Positions 16,960-26,522 are shown, counted from the first letter of the stretch. The stretch: 64,000 nt of DNA from Daejeonella oryzae DSM 19973 (GCF_000422945.1 NZ_KE383964.1:248001-312000); one strand, 5' to 3'. The notes: a model not told the origin generated them from the letters alone. Translations and numbers: made by a program.

Positions 16960-17553
16960 TTATTTTATAGTATGTCTTCTTTCCAGATTTTCGGCGATTG
17001 TTTTCAGCTTCAAATCCTTGGCTCTGAGCAATACTAAAAGATGGAAAAGTAAATCTGAGGCCTCATTAATCAGGTCTTCTTCGGTTTCATTTAAGGCGGC
17101 AATTACAGTTTCAACACCTTCTTCGCCAACTTTCTGAGCAATTTTATTCAGACCTTTTTTTTGTAATTTATTAACATAAGATCCTTCGGCAGGATTTGTA
17201 AAACGATCATCAATGATCTCTTCCAGTTTAAAAAGAAAGTTTTGGTTAAAATCTGTAGAAAAGCAACTTCTGGATCCGGTATGGCAGGTTGGTCCGTGTG
17301 GGTTGGCTTTTATCAGTAAAGTATCGTTGTCACAATCCAGCTTTATGGAAGTTACTTTTAAAATATTTCCGCTTTCTTCTCCCTTGGTCCACAACCGGTT
17401 TTTAGTACGTGAAAAAAAGGTGACTACATTTTCAGAAAGAGTTTGTTCATAGGCTTCTTCATTCATATAGCCAAGCATCAGCACTTCCAGAGTTTGGTCA
17501 TCCTGAATAATAACAGGTATAAGCCCTCCGCTTTTATTAAAATCGATGTTCAT
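16960..17553 (-). CDS. hisIE: Bifunctional phosphoribosyl-AMP cyclohydrolase / phosphoribosyl-ATP pyrophosphatase
   Basis: A 197-aa fusion. The N-terminal HisI domain (1-105) has the zinc/metal motifs KLDCDNDTLL and GPTCHTGSRSCF. The C-terminal HisE domain (about 110-197) has the VGEEGVETVIAAL and EASDLLFHLLVLL metal-binding helices. It carries out steps 2 and 3 of histidine synthesis, from phosphoribosyl-ATP to ProFAR. It lies 10 bp after hisF and 10 bp before the WD40 gene. Confidence 0.97.
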   Translation of the reverse strand: MNIDFNKSGGLIPVIIQDDQTLEVLMLGYMNEEAYEQTLSENVVTFFSRTKNRLWTKGEESGNILKVTSIKLDCDNDTLLIKANPHGPTCHTGSRSCFSTDFNQNFLFKLEEIIDDRFTNPAEGSYVNKLQKKGLNKIAQKVGEEGVETVIAALNETEEDLINEASDLLFHLLVLLRAKDLKLKTIAENLERRHTIK

Positions 17554-17563
17554 GATATAATAT

Positions 17564-18319
17564 TTAGGATCTGATTTCGATCTGTTTGTCTTTTAAAATC
17601 ATTTTTAATTCGGGTATTAGAATCTCTCCGTAATGAAAAACAGAAGCCGCTAATGCAGCATCCACATCGCATTGCTGAAACACATCTACAAAATGCTGAC
17701 TGTTTCCGGCTCCGCCGGATGCTATAACTGGTATTGAAACCATGCTATTCACTTTTTTTAATAAGTCGCAATCAAACCCGGCTTTCGTTCCATCGTGATC
17801 CATAGATGTGAGGAGAATCTCGCCTGCACCTCTTTCTTGTGCCTGCATGATCCAATCTTCGGTTTCCATTTCGGTAGCAATACGCCCGCCATTTAAATGG
17901 ACATAGTTTTTCCCGTTAATATTTTTAGTGTCAACTGCAACCACAATAAATTGCTTTCCGAAAGCAGCAGCAAATTCATCAATTAGGTTGGCATTGCGAA
18001 CGGCAGCAGAATTAATTGAAATCTTATCAGCTCCTGAATTCAAAAGGATGTCTGCATCGGCTATTTCATTAATACCGCCACCAATAGTAAAAGGAATATT
18101 AATTTGCCGGGCCACTGATTTAACAAGCTCTACAAGGGTTTTGCGGCGTTCGTGCGTGGCAGTTATATCCAGAAACACCAACTCATCAGCACCTTGTTGA
18201 GAATATTGCCAGGCCAGTTCCACCGGATCGCCGGCATCTTTCAGATCTACAAAATTAACGCCCTTAACGGTTCTGCCATCTTTTACATCCAGGCAGGGGA
18301 TTATTCTTTTTGCTAACAT
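17564..18319 (-). CDS. hisF: Imidazole glycerol phosphate synthase, cyclase subunit HisF
   Basis: A TIM-barrel protein of about 251 aa. The start chosen is the ATG at 18319, giving [16 protein letters not shown], the conserved N-terminus with catalytic Asp11. The frame stays open to an ATG at 18397, but those extra 26 residues do not resemble the family. The second catalytic Asp is in [11 protein letters not shown]. HisF uses ammonia from HisH to turn PRFAR into IGP and AICAR. It forms a heterodimer with HisH, encoded two genes upstream. Confidence 0.96.
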   Translation of the reverse strand: MLAKRIIPCLDVKDGRTVKGVNFVDLKDAGDPVELAWQYSQQGADELVFLDITATHERRKTLVELVKSVARQINIPFTIGGGINEIADADILLNSGADKISINSAAVRNANLIDEFAAAFGKQFIVVAVDTKNINGKNYVHLNGGRIATEMETEDWIMQAQERGAGEILLTSMDHDGTKAGFDCDLLKKVNSMVSIPVIASGGAGNSQHFVDVFQQCDVDAALAASVFHYGEILIPELKMILKDKQIEIRS

Positions 18320-18405
18320 TATTCTTTCATTTGTCATCCAGTTTAGAACAGAATCTTTAAAATTCAGATTAAATTCTAAAGAACAGGGATGACTCAATTT
18401 TCTGA

Positions 18406-19155
18406 CTAAAAACTGATTAAAGCTTTCAGGTTCCAGGCTTTAATTTCATCTATAGAAATACGGTTTTCATAAATGGCTTTACCAACCACACATGATTCTA
18501 CTTTGATTTTTTGTAAATCTTCGATATCAGCCATCGAGCTGATTCCGCCGGATGCAATCAGCTTAATAAATGGTGAATGATCCAACAGTTTCTGGTAAAG
18601 TTCTACCGAAGCGCCACCAAGCTTTCCGTCTTTATTTATATCAGTACATAGAAAGCGAAAAAATCCTAAATCAAGACAACGGTCAACATATTCCATCAGT
18701 TTGATAGGAGAGCTTTCCATCCATCCCGAATATTTAATCACTTCATCCAATACATCAATAGCTACAACTATTTGATCCGAGCATTTCTCGGTTCCGCAAA
18801 TTTGAGAACTGAGATCCTTAAGAAATTCGGGATTCGTAATGGCCTGTGTTCCCACTATAACCCGGTGGATGCCTAAATCAATGAGTTCTTTTACTTTCTC
18901 AATACTCCGGACACCGCCGCCATACTGAACTTTGATCTCAGATTTATTGATGATATCAAAAAGGAATTTTTGATTGCTAAAATCGCCTTTTGCTCCGTTT
19001 AAATCTATAATATGAATAAACTCAGTGCCTTTGCTCTGATATTTCTCTATCATTTCTTCAAGAGTTACACCATAAAAAGTGGCTTGTTCATAATCTCCTT
19101 CACGTAAACGAACTACTTTGCCGTTAAGGATATCAATTGCTGGTATGATGTACAT
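18406..19155 (-). CDS. hisA: ProFAR isomerase HisA
   Basis: A 249-aa TIM barrel with the N-terminal [17 protein letters not shown] motif (catalytic Asp8), the second catalytic Asp in [14 protein letters not shown], and the phosphate-binding [12 protein letters not shown] loop. It carries out the Amadori rearrangement of ProFAR to PRFAR, step 4 of the pathway. It is placed between hisH (4-bp gap) and hisF. Confidence 0.97.
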   Translation of the reverse strand: MYIIPAIDILNGKVVRLREGDYEQATFYGVTLEEMIEKYQSKGTEFIHIIDLNGAKGDFSNQKFLFDIINKSEIKVQYGGGVRSIEKVKELIDLGIHRVIVGTQAITNPEFLKDLSSQICGTEKCSDQIVVAIDVLDEVIKYSGWMESSPIKLMEYVDRCLDLGFFRFLCTDINKDGKLGGASVELYQKLLDHSPFIKLIASGGISSMADIEDLQKIKVESCVVGKAIYENRISIDEIKAWNLKALISF

Positions 19156-19159
19156 GTAT

Positions 19160-19753
19160 TTAAACTAAGAGTGAGAAATTTTTTAAAAGTTGTTCCCCTG
19201 CTAAACCTGATTTTTCGGGATGAAACTGGACACCATAATAGTTGTCTTTTTGAATTACTGCCGAAAATTTTATCCCGTATTCAGTTGAGGCGATAGTAAA
19301 TTTAGGATTAAATTCAATAAAAAAGGAGTGTACAAAATAAAAGTATGCAACAGCAGGAATATCATCAAATAAATGATTGTTTGAGGAATATTCTACTGTA
19401 TTCCAGCCGGTGTGAGGCACTTTCAACTTTATACTGTTTTCAAAATGAATAGTTTTTAACGGAATTATTCCGGTGAGAACGGAATTACCCTCTTCAGAAA
19501 AATTAGTCAAAAGCTGCATACCAACGCATATCCCCAAAACCGGCTTTTTTATCTCACGGATAAATGGAACCATGCCGCTGTCATTTAGTTTTTGCATGGC
19601 AGCACCGGCATGCCCAACTCCCGGAATGATATACCGGTCGTATTTTTCCAGTTCCCCGGGCTCATTAATCATCCCGTAAGGAATGCCGAGTCGGTTTAAA
19701 GCGGCAGTTAATGAGAATATATTTCCGGCTCCGTAGTTTATAATTCCTGTCAT
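19160..19753 (-). CDS. hisH: Imidazole glycerol phosphate synthase, glutaminase subunit HisH
   Basis: A 197-aa class I glutamine amidotransferase. The nucleophile Cys is in GICVGMQLL (residue about 76) and the His/Glu pair is in FHPEKSG near the C-terminus. The N-terminus, TGIINYGAGNIFSL, is the standard HisH start. It supplies ammonia through the HisF barrel. It lies between hisB and hisA, on the same strand. Confidence 0.97.
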   Translation of the reverse strand: MTGIINYGAGNIFSLTAALNRLGIPYGMINEPGELEKYDRYIIPGVGHAGAAMQKLNDSGMVPFIREIKKPVLGICVGMQLLTNFSEEGNSVLTGIIPLKTIHFENSIKLKVPHTGWNTVEYSSNNHLFDDIPAVAYFYFVHSFFIEFNPKFTIASTEYGIKFSAVIQKDNYYGVQFHPEKSGLAGEQLLKNFSLLV

Positions 19754-19774
19754 TTTTTTGCGGATGATTTGTGA

Positions 19775-20866
19775 CTATAATACTCCTTTGGTGCTTGGTA
19801 ACTCGGTTCCGGTTATTTGAATTGCCTGTTTAATGCATTTGGCAAGGGCTTTAAAACTGGCCTCTATCTGGTGATGTGTGTTGGTTCCATCAATGATCTT
19901 TAAATTTAAATTCATGCCGGCATGTTCTGAAAACGACTTCATCCAGTGTTCGAACATTTCTGTAGGGAAATCCCCAACATATTCACGGTTAAATTCGCCT
20001 TCGTAAATAAAATAAGCCCGGTCAGAAAAGTCGATTGCGCATTGAACCAATGATTCATCCATAGGTAATAAAAAACCATACCGTTCAATTCCTTTTTTAT
20101 CTCCTAAAGCTTGCTTAAAAGCTTTTCCCAATGCGATGGCGCTGTCTTCTATTGTATGATGTTCGTCAATTTCAAGATCTCCCTTTACCTTCAGGCTCAG
20201 ATCAATTCCTGAGTGCTTCGCCAGCTGATCAAGCATGTGGTCATAAAACTTGAGGCCGGTATCCATATCGTGTTTTCCGCTTCCATCGAGGTTCAATTCG
20301 AGCTTTATACTGGTTTCTTTGGTATTTCTTTCAACTTTAACTAGCCGATCTTTTTTTGCTGTGAGGTAGTTGGTTATGAGTAGCCAATCTGAACTAGACA
20401 AAACTGCTCTCGGATCATTTTCTGACGCAAACCGAATGGCTTTACAACCTAAATTGAATGCTAGCTGCGTATCGGTTTCGCGGTCGCCGATGGTATATGA
20501 ATTCCAAAGATCTATAGAATTTCCAATCAGATATTGGGTAAGCATGCCTGTATTGGGTTTTCTGTTAGGACTGTTTTCTGCCGGCATTGAAGGATCAATA
20601 AAAATCTCGGCAAAAGTTATTCCTTCATTTTCCAGAATATCCATCATCTTTTGATGAGGCTTGATAAAAGTTTCTTCGGGAAAACTCGAGGTGCCGCGTC
20701 CATCCTGATTACTTACCATAACCAGCTCGTATCCAAAATCCTGAAGGCGTTTTAGTGAAGAAATAGCATAGGGGAAAAACTCCAGTTTCTCCAGACTGTC
20801 AATCTGCTCATCAGCAGGTTCTTTAATAATAGTACCATCACGGTCTATAAAAAGTACTTTCTTCAT
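19775..20866 (-). CDS. hisB: Bifunctional histidinol-phosphatase / imidazoleglycerol-phosphate dehydratase
   Basis: A 363-aa fusion. The N-terminal HAD phosphatase (about 1-165) starts KKVLFIDRDGTI with Asp8 and Asp10 as nucleophile and acid. The C-terminal dehydratase (about 170-363) has the metal-binding HHTIEDSAIALG and HHQIEASFKALA motifs. It covers steps 6 and 8 of the pathway. The two-domain form is known from Enterobacteria and Bacteroidota. Its ATG overlaps the hisC stop by 4 bp, indicating coupling. Confidence 0.97.
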   Translation of the reverse strand: MKKVLFIDRDGTIIKEPADEQIDSLEKLEFFPYAISSLKRLQDFGYELVMVSNQDGRGTSSFPEETFIKPHQKMMDILENEGITFAEIFIDPSMPAENSPNRKPNTGMLTQYLIGNSIDLWNSYTIGDRETDTQLAFNLGCKAIRFASENDPRAVLSSSDWLLITNYLTAKKDRLVKVERNTKETSIKLELNLDGSGKHDMDTGLKFYDHMLDQLAKHSGIDLSLKVKGDLEIDEHHTIEDSAIALGKAFKQALGDKKGIERYGFLLPMDESLVQCAIDFSDRAYFIYEGEFNREYVGDFPTEMFEHWMKSFSEHAGMNLNLKIIDGTNTHHQIEASFKALAKCIKQAIQITGTELPSTKGVL

Positions 20867-21933
20867 TTTAAAAGGTTTGTAGTTTTGGGTGTATAAGTTT
20901 GAAGATTTTGAATCAATAAATTATTTTCTTCAGGAGTTCCAACGGTTATGCGGAGACATCCCTCACATAATTCTATTTTCGATCGGTCTCTGACGATGAT
21001 TCCTTTATCAACAAGAAACTGGTAGATTTCCCGGGGGCTAGAACATTTAACCAACAGAAAATTTGCATCCGAAGGGAATATCTTGTTTACAAATTCAAGT
21101 TTTAAAAGATTACTGACCAGCTTTTCACGTTCAGAAATAGTTTGTCTGATCCACTCATTAACCTGATCTATATTTTGTAATGCATCCAGAGCCAGTTGCT
21201 GAGAGGCTTGATTAATATTGTATGGAGCTTTGACCTTGTTCAACACCTCAATGATCTCTTCGCTGGCGAAAGCCATTCCAACCCGTAATCCGGCAAGGCC
21301 CCAGGCTTTAGAAAGAGTTTGCAGAACAACCAGATTTGAAAACTCGGTCAGTTCCTGAATAAAAGTCTTTTGTCTGGAAAAGTTAATGTATGCTTCATCC
21401 ACAATGACTAAACCTGAGAAATTAGTGAGGATGGTTTGAATGGCATCCCGGTCTATGGAATTTCCGGTTGGATTATTTGGAGAACATATAAAAATCAGCT
21501 TTGTATGTTCATCAATAGCTTCAGCAATCCCTTCCAGATTTAACTGGAAATCGGGTAATAAATTGACTTTCCTGATTTCTATATCATTAATATTTGCCGA
21601 AACTTCATACATTCCGTAAGTAGGAGGAACGGTAATTACGTTGTCAATACCCGGACGGCAAAATGCCCGGAACAAGAGGTCAATCGCCTCATCGCTTCCA
21701 TTTCCAAGAAATATATTTTTGGCAGGAACGCCTTTAATTTCCGTAATTCTTTGTTTTACTTTCAGTTGTAAAGGATCGGGGTACCGGTTGTAATTTGTCT
21801 CAAGCGGAGATCCAAAACTGTTTTCATTAGCATCTAAAAATACAGAAGCTTCACCCTTATACTCATCTCTGGCAGAAGAGTAGGGGATTAGTTTTTTAAT
21901 ATTTTCCCGAAGGATATCATTTAGATTAAACAT
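20863..21933 (-). CDS. hisC: Histidinol-phosphate aminotransferase
   Basis: A 356-aa class I/II PLP aminotransferase. The cofactor Lys is in QTLSKAWGLAGLRVG, the substrate/cofactor loop is CSPNNPTGN, and the PLP-pyridine Asp is in VIVDEAYINF. It transfers an amino group from glutamate to imidazole-acetol phosphate, step 7. It follows hisD by 28 bp and overlaps hisB by 4 bp. Confidence 0.97.
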   Translation of the reverse strand: MFNLNDILRENIKKLIPYSSARDEYKGEASVFLDANENSFGSPLETNYNRYPDPLQLKVKQRITEIKGVPAKNIFLGNGSDEAIDLLFRAFCRPGIDNVITVPPTYGMYEVSANINDIEIRKVNLLPDFQLNLEGIAEAIDEHTKLIFICSPNNPTGNSIDRDAIQTILTNFSGLVIVDEAYINFSRQKTFIQELTEFSNLVVLQTLSKAWGLAGLRVGMAFASEEIIEVLNKVKAPYNINQASQQLALDALQNIDQVNEWIRQTISEREKLVSNLLKLEFVNKIFPSDANFLLVKCSSPREIYQFLVDKGIIVRDRSKIELCEGCLRITVGTPEENNLLIQNLQTYTPKTTNLLK

Positions 21934-21961
21934 TTTATTTATTTTTTTGAGGAACCGGATC

Positions 21962-23248
21962 TTATTTTAGACGCACACTTACCGCATTTTTATGTGCCTG
22001 TAACTGTTCCATATTTGCTAAAATTTCAACTGTGGGTCCCAAATTTTTAATTCCGCTTTGGGTAATATGCTGGAAGGTAATCTTCTTAACAAAAGAATCA
22101 ACTGAAACTCCTGAATACGCTTTAGCATAAGAACTTGTCGGAAGCGTATGATTAGTTCCTGAGGCATAATCTCCAACACTTTCAGGAGTTAAATGTCCCA
22201 GAAAAACTGAACCGGCATTGATGATACTTTCTGTAATAGTTTCCCATTGATCTGTTGCCAGGATCAGGTGCTCCGGGGCATATTCATTACTAAAATTCAT
22301 CGCTTCGCTAAGATCATCTACCAAAAGGGCATATGAATTGGAAATAGCTTTTGCAGCAATCTCAGCACGGGGCAAAGCCTGAATTTGCAATTGCAGCTCC
22401 CTGATAGTTTTAGTTATCAGATCAGTTGAAGTGCTTACTAAAACCGCCTGACTATCAATCCCGTGTTCGCACTGTGCCAGCATATCTGCAGCTACAAATA
22501 CCGGATTGGCACTCTCATCTGCAATTACCAAAACTTCTGAGGGCCCGGCTGGCATATCAATTGCAGTTTGTGAATTGGCCTGGATAAAGGTTTTTGCCCT
22601 TGTTACAAACTGGTTTCCCGGCCCATAAATCTTATCTACTTTTGGGATGCTTTCAGTTCCATAGGCCATAGCAGCAACAGCTTGTGCACCACCTGCTAAA
22701 AAGATTTTATCTATCCCGAGTAACTGCGCACTAAAGGCGAGGTAACCGTTTATTTTTCCGTCTTTTTGAGGAGGAGAACAAACTACTATTTGCTTGCAGC
22801 CGGCTAACTTAGCTGGTATACCAAGCATTAAGAAAGTGCTTGGCAGAACGGCGGTTCCTCCCGGAATATAAAGCCCAACCCGTTCAATCGCCCGGTTTTC
22901 ACGCCAGCAGGTAACACCGGGAGTTGTTTCTACTTTTGGCTCCGCAAATATCTGACTCTCATGAAACTTTTTAATGTTGTTATAGGCTGTGATGATGGCC
23001 TTTTTTTCATCGTCAGCAACAGATTCAGCAAGAGATGCTAGCTCTGATTCTTCCAGATATAATTTCTCCAAATCTACTCTGTCAAATTGTTTGGCGAAGT
23101 TCCTTAATGCCTCATCTCCCTTCTCTCTCACAGTTGAAATAATGTTCTCAACAGCTGACGAAATCGAATGATCAGAATCAATGTTCCGCTGACATAAGTC
23201 CTGAACTTTTGATTTAGTTAATTCATTTAAGTTGTAGATTTTAAGCAT
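21962..23248 (-). CDS. hisD: Histidinol dehydrogenase
   Basis: A 428-aa zinc-dependent NAD enzyme. Family motifs include YIPGGTAVLPSTFLMLGIPA, YGPGNQFVTRAK, IDMPAGPSEVLVIAD, the zinc/catalytic AQCEHGIDSQ stretch and EYAPEHL with its general-base His. It carries out the last two oxidations from histidinol to histidine. The length is standard. It is the second gene of the operon, 36 bp after hisG. Confidence 0.98.
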   Translation of the reverse strand: MLKIYNLNELTKSKVQDLCQRNIDSDHSISSAVENIISTVREKGDEALRNFAKQFDRVDLEKLYLEESELASLAESVADDEKKAIITAYNNIKKFHESQIFAEPKVETTPGVTCWRENRAIERVGLYIPGGTAVLPSTFLMLGIPAKLAGCKQIVVCSPPQKDGKINGYLAFSAQLLGIDKIFLAGGAQAVAAMAYGTESIPKVDKIYGPGNQFVTRAKTFIQANSQTAIDMPAGPSEVLVIADESANPVFVAADMLAQCEHGIDSQAVLVSTSTDLITKTIRELQLQIQALPRAEIAAKAISNSYALLVDDLSEAMNFSNEYAPEHLILATDQWETITESIINAGSVFLGHLTPESVGDYASGTNHTLPTSSYAKAYSGVSVDSFVKKITFQHITQSGIKNLGPTVEILANMEQLQAHKNAVSVRLK

Positions 23249-23284
23249 TTTAAATGTATGTATTAACTATTGGTTAATATGCAA

Positions 23285-24136
23285 TTAAAGGATAATTTTC
23301 TCTATCGGCATCACGACAATACCCTGTGCTCCGGCAGCCTTTAATAAGGTTATTTTCTCCCAAAAGTCTCTTTCTGGAATAACAGTATGGATGGCAACCC
23401 AGCCCTCTTCGGCTAATGGAACTATAGTTGGACTCTTAACTCCGGGTAACAATTTAATGATTTGTTCAACATTTTCAGCGGCGGCATTCAGTACTACATA
23501 TTTAGTTTCTTTAGCCCTCAACACCGACTGTATTCTCTGAATTAATTCCTGAATCAGCGGATTGTCTTCTTCGCCTTTTCGGCCTATTAAAATCGCCTGG
23601 GAGGACATCACATCTGCAAATGGTTTTAAGCCGTTGCTTTTTAAGGTACCACCTGTAGAAACAATATCAAAAATGGCATCACTTAATCCCAGTCCGGGAG
23701 AGATTTCAACTGAACCGGATATCGTTCTGATTTCAGCATCGATCTGATTTTTATCAAGAAATTTTTTAAGGATTACCGGATAGGAGGTAGCAATTGCCTT
23801 GCCTTCCAGATCCTGTAAAGTTTCTATTTCAGTATTGTTCTGAACAGCTAATTTTAAGGTGCATTTGCCAAAACCCAGCAGCTGTAAAAAGCTTACTTCA
23901 ACTTCAGTTTCGCTGATGACATTTTCACCAACTATTCCAAGATCGGCAATGCCATCCTGTACGTATTCAGGAATATCATCATCACGTAAGAAAAGTATTT
24001 CTAAAGGGAAATTTGATACTGTTGAGATTAGGGAGCTTTTATAGTTTTCGAAACTTAAGCCACAATTTTTAAGAAGTTCAACAGATTTTTCGTTCAACCT
24101 ACCCGATTTTTGGATAGCAATTTTGAGTGTTTTCAA
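23285..24136 (-). CDS. hisG: ATP phosphoribosyltransferase (long form)
   Basis: A 283-aa HisG of the long, self-sufficient type. The catalytic domain has DLGIVGENV and the PRPP-binding loop DIVSTGGTLKSNGL. The C-terminal regulatory domain (about 210-283) ends with GAQGIVVMPIEKII, as in histidine-inhibited enzymes. No separate HisZ is needed. The start is TTG at 24136, because an in-frame stop lies two codons upstream and the resulting N-terminus fits the family. It is the first structural gene, behind the leader peptide at 24205-24276. Confidence 0.96.
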   Translation of the reverse strand: MKTLKIAIQKSGRLNEKSVELLKNCGLSFENYKSSLISTVSNFPLEILFLRDDDIPEYVQDGIADLGIVGENVISETEVEVSFLQLLGFGKCTLKLAVQNNTEIETLQDLEGKAIATSYPVILKKFLDKNQIDAEIRTISGSVEISPGLGLSDAIFDIVSTGGTLKSNGLKPFADVMSSQAILIGRKGEEDNPLIQELIQRIQSVLRAKETKYVVLNAAAENVEQIIKLLPGVKSPTIVPLAEEGWVAIHTVIPERDFWEKITLLKAAGAQGIVVMPIEKIIL

Positions 24137-24200
24137 TTTTTATATGAATTAGACCAGAAAATATATTAAGAAAGAGTTTCACTTAGAAACGTACAAATTT

Positions 24201-24227
24201 ATCATTAACGCCACTCGTGGCGATGAT
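24201..24227 (-). promoter_or_regulatory. Hairpin over the end of the his leader ORF
   Basis: On the minus strand, ATCATCGCCA pairs with TGGCG...ATGAT around a CGAG loop: a 5-bp GC-rich stem plus a 5-bp lower stem separated by a TTA bulge. It covers the last His codons and the stop of the leader ORF. There is no T-run after it, so it is not a classical intrinsic terminator; it may be a pause or anti-terminator stem. Confidence 0.6.
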
Positions 24228-24276
24228 GCAGATGTAGTTGATGAGTAAAAACTGTATTCATAATTTCTGGTCCCAT
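24205..24276 (-). CDS. hisL: his operon leader peptide (attenuator)
   Basis: A short ORF of 23 codons from ATG 24276, or 18 codons from ATG 24261 (MNTVFTHQLHLHHRHEWR). Nine consecutive codons contain five His (HQLHLHHRH), far above chance, directly upstream of hisG. Ribosome stalling at these codons under histidine shortage would change folding of the leader RNA. Two structures are visible: a hairpin over the last His codons and stop (24201-24227), and a 9-bp long-range repeat, TTTCTGGTC at 24264-24272 with GACCAGAAA at 24152-24160 (plus-strand letters). The second joins the leader start to the region just before hisG. No classical poly-U terminator is evident, so the exact mechanism is inferred. 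Confidence 0.85.
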   Translation of the reverse strand: MGPEIMNTVFTHQLHLHHRHEWR

Positions 24277-24292
24277 ATAAACAGGAAGTGTG

Positions 24293-24300
24293 CAAATATA
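24293..24300 (-). promoter_or_regulatory. -7 promoter element of the his operon
   Basis: On the minus strand this reads TATATTTG, a full match to the Bacteroidota -7 consensus TAnnTTTG. Transcription would begin near 24287, about 10-25 bases before the leader ORF. No good -33 TTG occurs at 19-21 bases. The position supports the leader ORF being transcribed ahead of hisG. Confidence 0.55.
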
Positions 24301-24428
24301 CTAATTGAAACTAAAAACATGCATAATAATTGATATTCAAGCAATTTTGACTTTTCTATGTTCTTTGTAGTTAATTTGTATTGCTATTAAAAATTTGGGT
24401 ACAAGCGAAATATCATTAGTTTTGATCA

Positions 24429-26522
24429 ATGAGATTCCTCTTCCCCGGATTTTTATTTGCCTTACTGACGGTAGCCATTCCAATTATTATCCATCTTTTT
24501 AATTTCCGGAAATTTAAAAAAGTGTATTTCAGCAATGTTCAGTTTCTTAAAGAGATAGAACAGCAAACATCATCCAGTAAAAATTTACGCAACCTCCTGG
24601 TTTTAGCTTCGCGAATTCTGGCTATTATATTTCTGGTTTTTGCCTTTGCCCAGCCCTATTTTCCAGCGAAAAACAACGCAAGCGCATATAATTCACAAAT
24701 TGTTAGTGTATTTATCGACAATTCTTACAGTATGGAAACTGTAAGCAAGCAGGGTTCATTACTAGATGAAGCGAAAAGAAGAGCCAAAGAAATTGCTGCG
24801 GCTTACAATCTGAATGATAAATTTCAGGTAATAAATAATGATTTTGAAGGCAGACATCAGCGGCTGTTAAATTTGGATGAGTTTAATAATGCGGTTGATG
24901 AAATTAAGATCAGTCCAAATAATCGCACTATTTCAGATATTATAGAACGGCAGAAAGATATTTTTGATGGCAATCCTAATTCATTAAAAACAAGCTATGT
25001 TATTTCTGATTTTCAGAAAAACATGTTAAGCCAAACTGATTTACCTGGAGATAGTTCTGTGAAATTTCGTTTATTGAGATTAAAATCGAATACATTACCC
25101 AATATTTCAATTGATTCTGTTTGGTTTACATCTCCCATACACCGAACCGGTCAGGCTGAAAAGCTGGTTGTTAAACTTCGGAATAACTCGGATGTTAAAT
25201 CTGAAAATATTCCGATTAAGCTTTTAATAAATAAACAGCAAAAGGCAATTGGCAGCATTCGCTTAGAACCCAGGGCGAGCAGCTCAGATACACTTTCGTT
25301 CAGTTCTTCAACTGCCGGATGGCAGGGAGCAGAAATTAATATAACTGATTATCCGGTGATATTTGATGACCGCTTTTATTTTTCTTACCATGTTCAGGAA
25401 AGTTTAAAGATATTGGCCATAAACGGTGTTAAATTCAATCCTTTTTTACAGGCGGTTTATCAGTCAGATCCTTTTTTCAGGCTCGAGAACGTCTCCTCAG
25501 GAAATATCAATTATTCTAATTTGGGCAATTATCCGCTGATTATCTTAAATGAAATCAGCGAATTTTCATCCGGTTTAATTCAACAGTTAAAAATTTATGC
25601 CGAACGTGGTGGAAGCATTATAGTTTTTCCGGCTTTAAATTCTGATTTCGTACAGCTCTCTAATTTTTTAAACACTTTAGGAACTGATATTCCTGAACAG
25701 ATAATTGATTCAGAAACCAGGGTTGCTTCTATAAACTTAAGTCATCTGGTTTTCAAAGATGTTTTTGAACGGCTGCCTCAAAAGATGGATCTTCCGGCAG
25801 TCAAAAAATATATTCGCTTTTCATCCAGGAGCCGGTCTGGCAGACAAACTATTTTAGAGCTTCCGGGAAAACGGGTTTTTATGGGAGAGTATGCTCTTGG
25901 AAAAGGGAAAATTTATATTTCTGCAGTTCCTTTACAGGATGAGGCGGGAAATTTCGCCCGGCATTCGGTATTTGTACCATTAATGTATCGTGTGGCCTTA
26001 TTAGGTTTGCAGGATAGCCGTTTGTTTTACACTATCGGAAAGGATCAAAGTATAGAAATTCCCAGATTAAATTTAAATGCCAACCAAACACTCCGTATTA
26101 AAAATAAAGAATTTGAGGCAATACCTGATGTTCGCCAAACCGAAAATGCCACACGCTTATTCATCGCCGACCAGATAAAAGATGCAGGAAATTATGAAAT
26201 AACAAAAGGCGACAGTGTGATGGTGAACATTTCATTTAATAATTCGGGGTCAGAATCTGATCTGACTTATGCTTCAGACGGTGATTTACGTAAACAATTT
26301 GATGGAAATAAGCCTGATATACTGAATTCTGCAGAAGGCTCTATTCAAAATCAGGTTAAAACGGCAAACCTCGGAACTCAGTTGTGGAAACTTTGTCTAA
26401 TTTTGTCATTGATATGTCTTGCCGCAGAAATTTTATTAATTCGTTTTTACACAACAACTTCGACTCATCCTGTTATTAATTATGAAAAGAATTCTCCTTC
26501 AACACGTAACTATCCTGGATAA
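24429..26522 (+). CDS. BatA-domain membrane protein (N-terminal double-TM family)
   Basis: A 697-aa protein. The N-terminus (FLFALLTVAIPIIIHLFNFRKFKKVYFSNVQFL, two helices near 5-22 and 58-78) is the double-transmembrane BatA signature of Bacteroidota. A periplasmic part follows, with a vWA-like SVFIDNSYSM MIDAS-style strand near residue 98 and a glutamine-amidotransferase-like YAERGGSIIVFP region near residue 395. A single helix lies at about 650-672. Such proteins are linked to aerotolerance operons, but no moxR or other bat gene is next to this one. It overlaps the following gene by 41 bp. Confidence 0.85.
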   Translation: MRFLFPGFLFALLTVAIPIIIHLFNFRKFKKVYFSNVQFLKEIEQQTSSSKNLRNLLVLASRILAIIFLVFAFAQPYFPAKNNASAYNSQIVSVFIDNSYSMETVSKQGSLLDEAKRRAKEIAAAYNLNDKFQVINNDFEGRHQRLLNLDEFNNAVDEIKISPNNRTISDIIERQKDIFDGNPNSLKTSYVISDFQKNMLSQTDLPGDSSVKFRLLRLKSNTLPNISIDSVWFTSPIHRTGQAEKLVVKLRNNSDVKSENIPIKLLINKQQKAIGSIRLEPRASSSDTLSFSSSTAGWQGAEINITDYPVIFDDRFYFSYHVQESLKILAINGVKFNPFLQAVYQSDPFFRLENVSSGNINYSNLGNYPLIILNEISEFSSGLIQQLKIYAERGGSIIVFPALNSDFVQLSNFLNTLGTDIPEQIIDSETRVASINLSHLVFKDVFERLPQKMDLPAVKKYIRFSSRSRSGRQTILELPGKRVFMGEYALGKGKIYISAVPLQDEAGNFARHSVFVPLMYRVALLGLQDSRLFYTIGKDQSIEIPRLNLNANQTLRIKNKEFEAIPDVRQTENATRLFIADQIKDAGNYEITKGDSVMVNISFNNSGSESDLTYASDGDLRKQFDGNKPDILNSAEGSIQNQVKTANLGTQLWKLCLILSLICLAAEILLIRFYTTTSTHPVINYEKNSPSTRNYPG

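Noticed and set aside
18320-18397. 26-residue N-terminal extension of HisF
   Set aside because: HisF always begins close to the [10 protein letters not shown] strand; the extension is explained by chance absence of stops.
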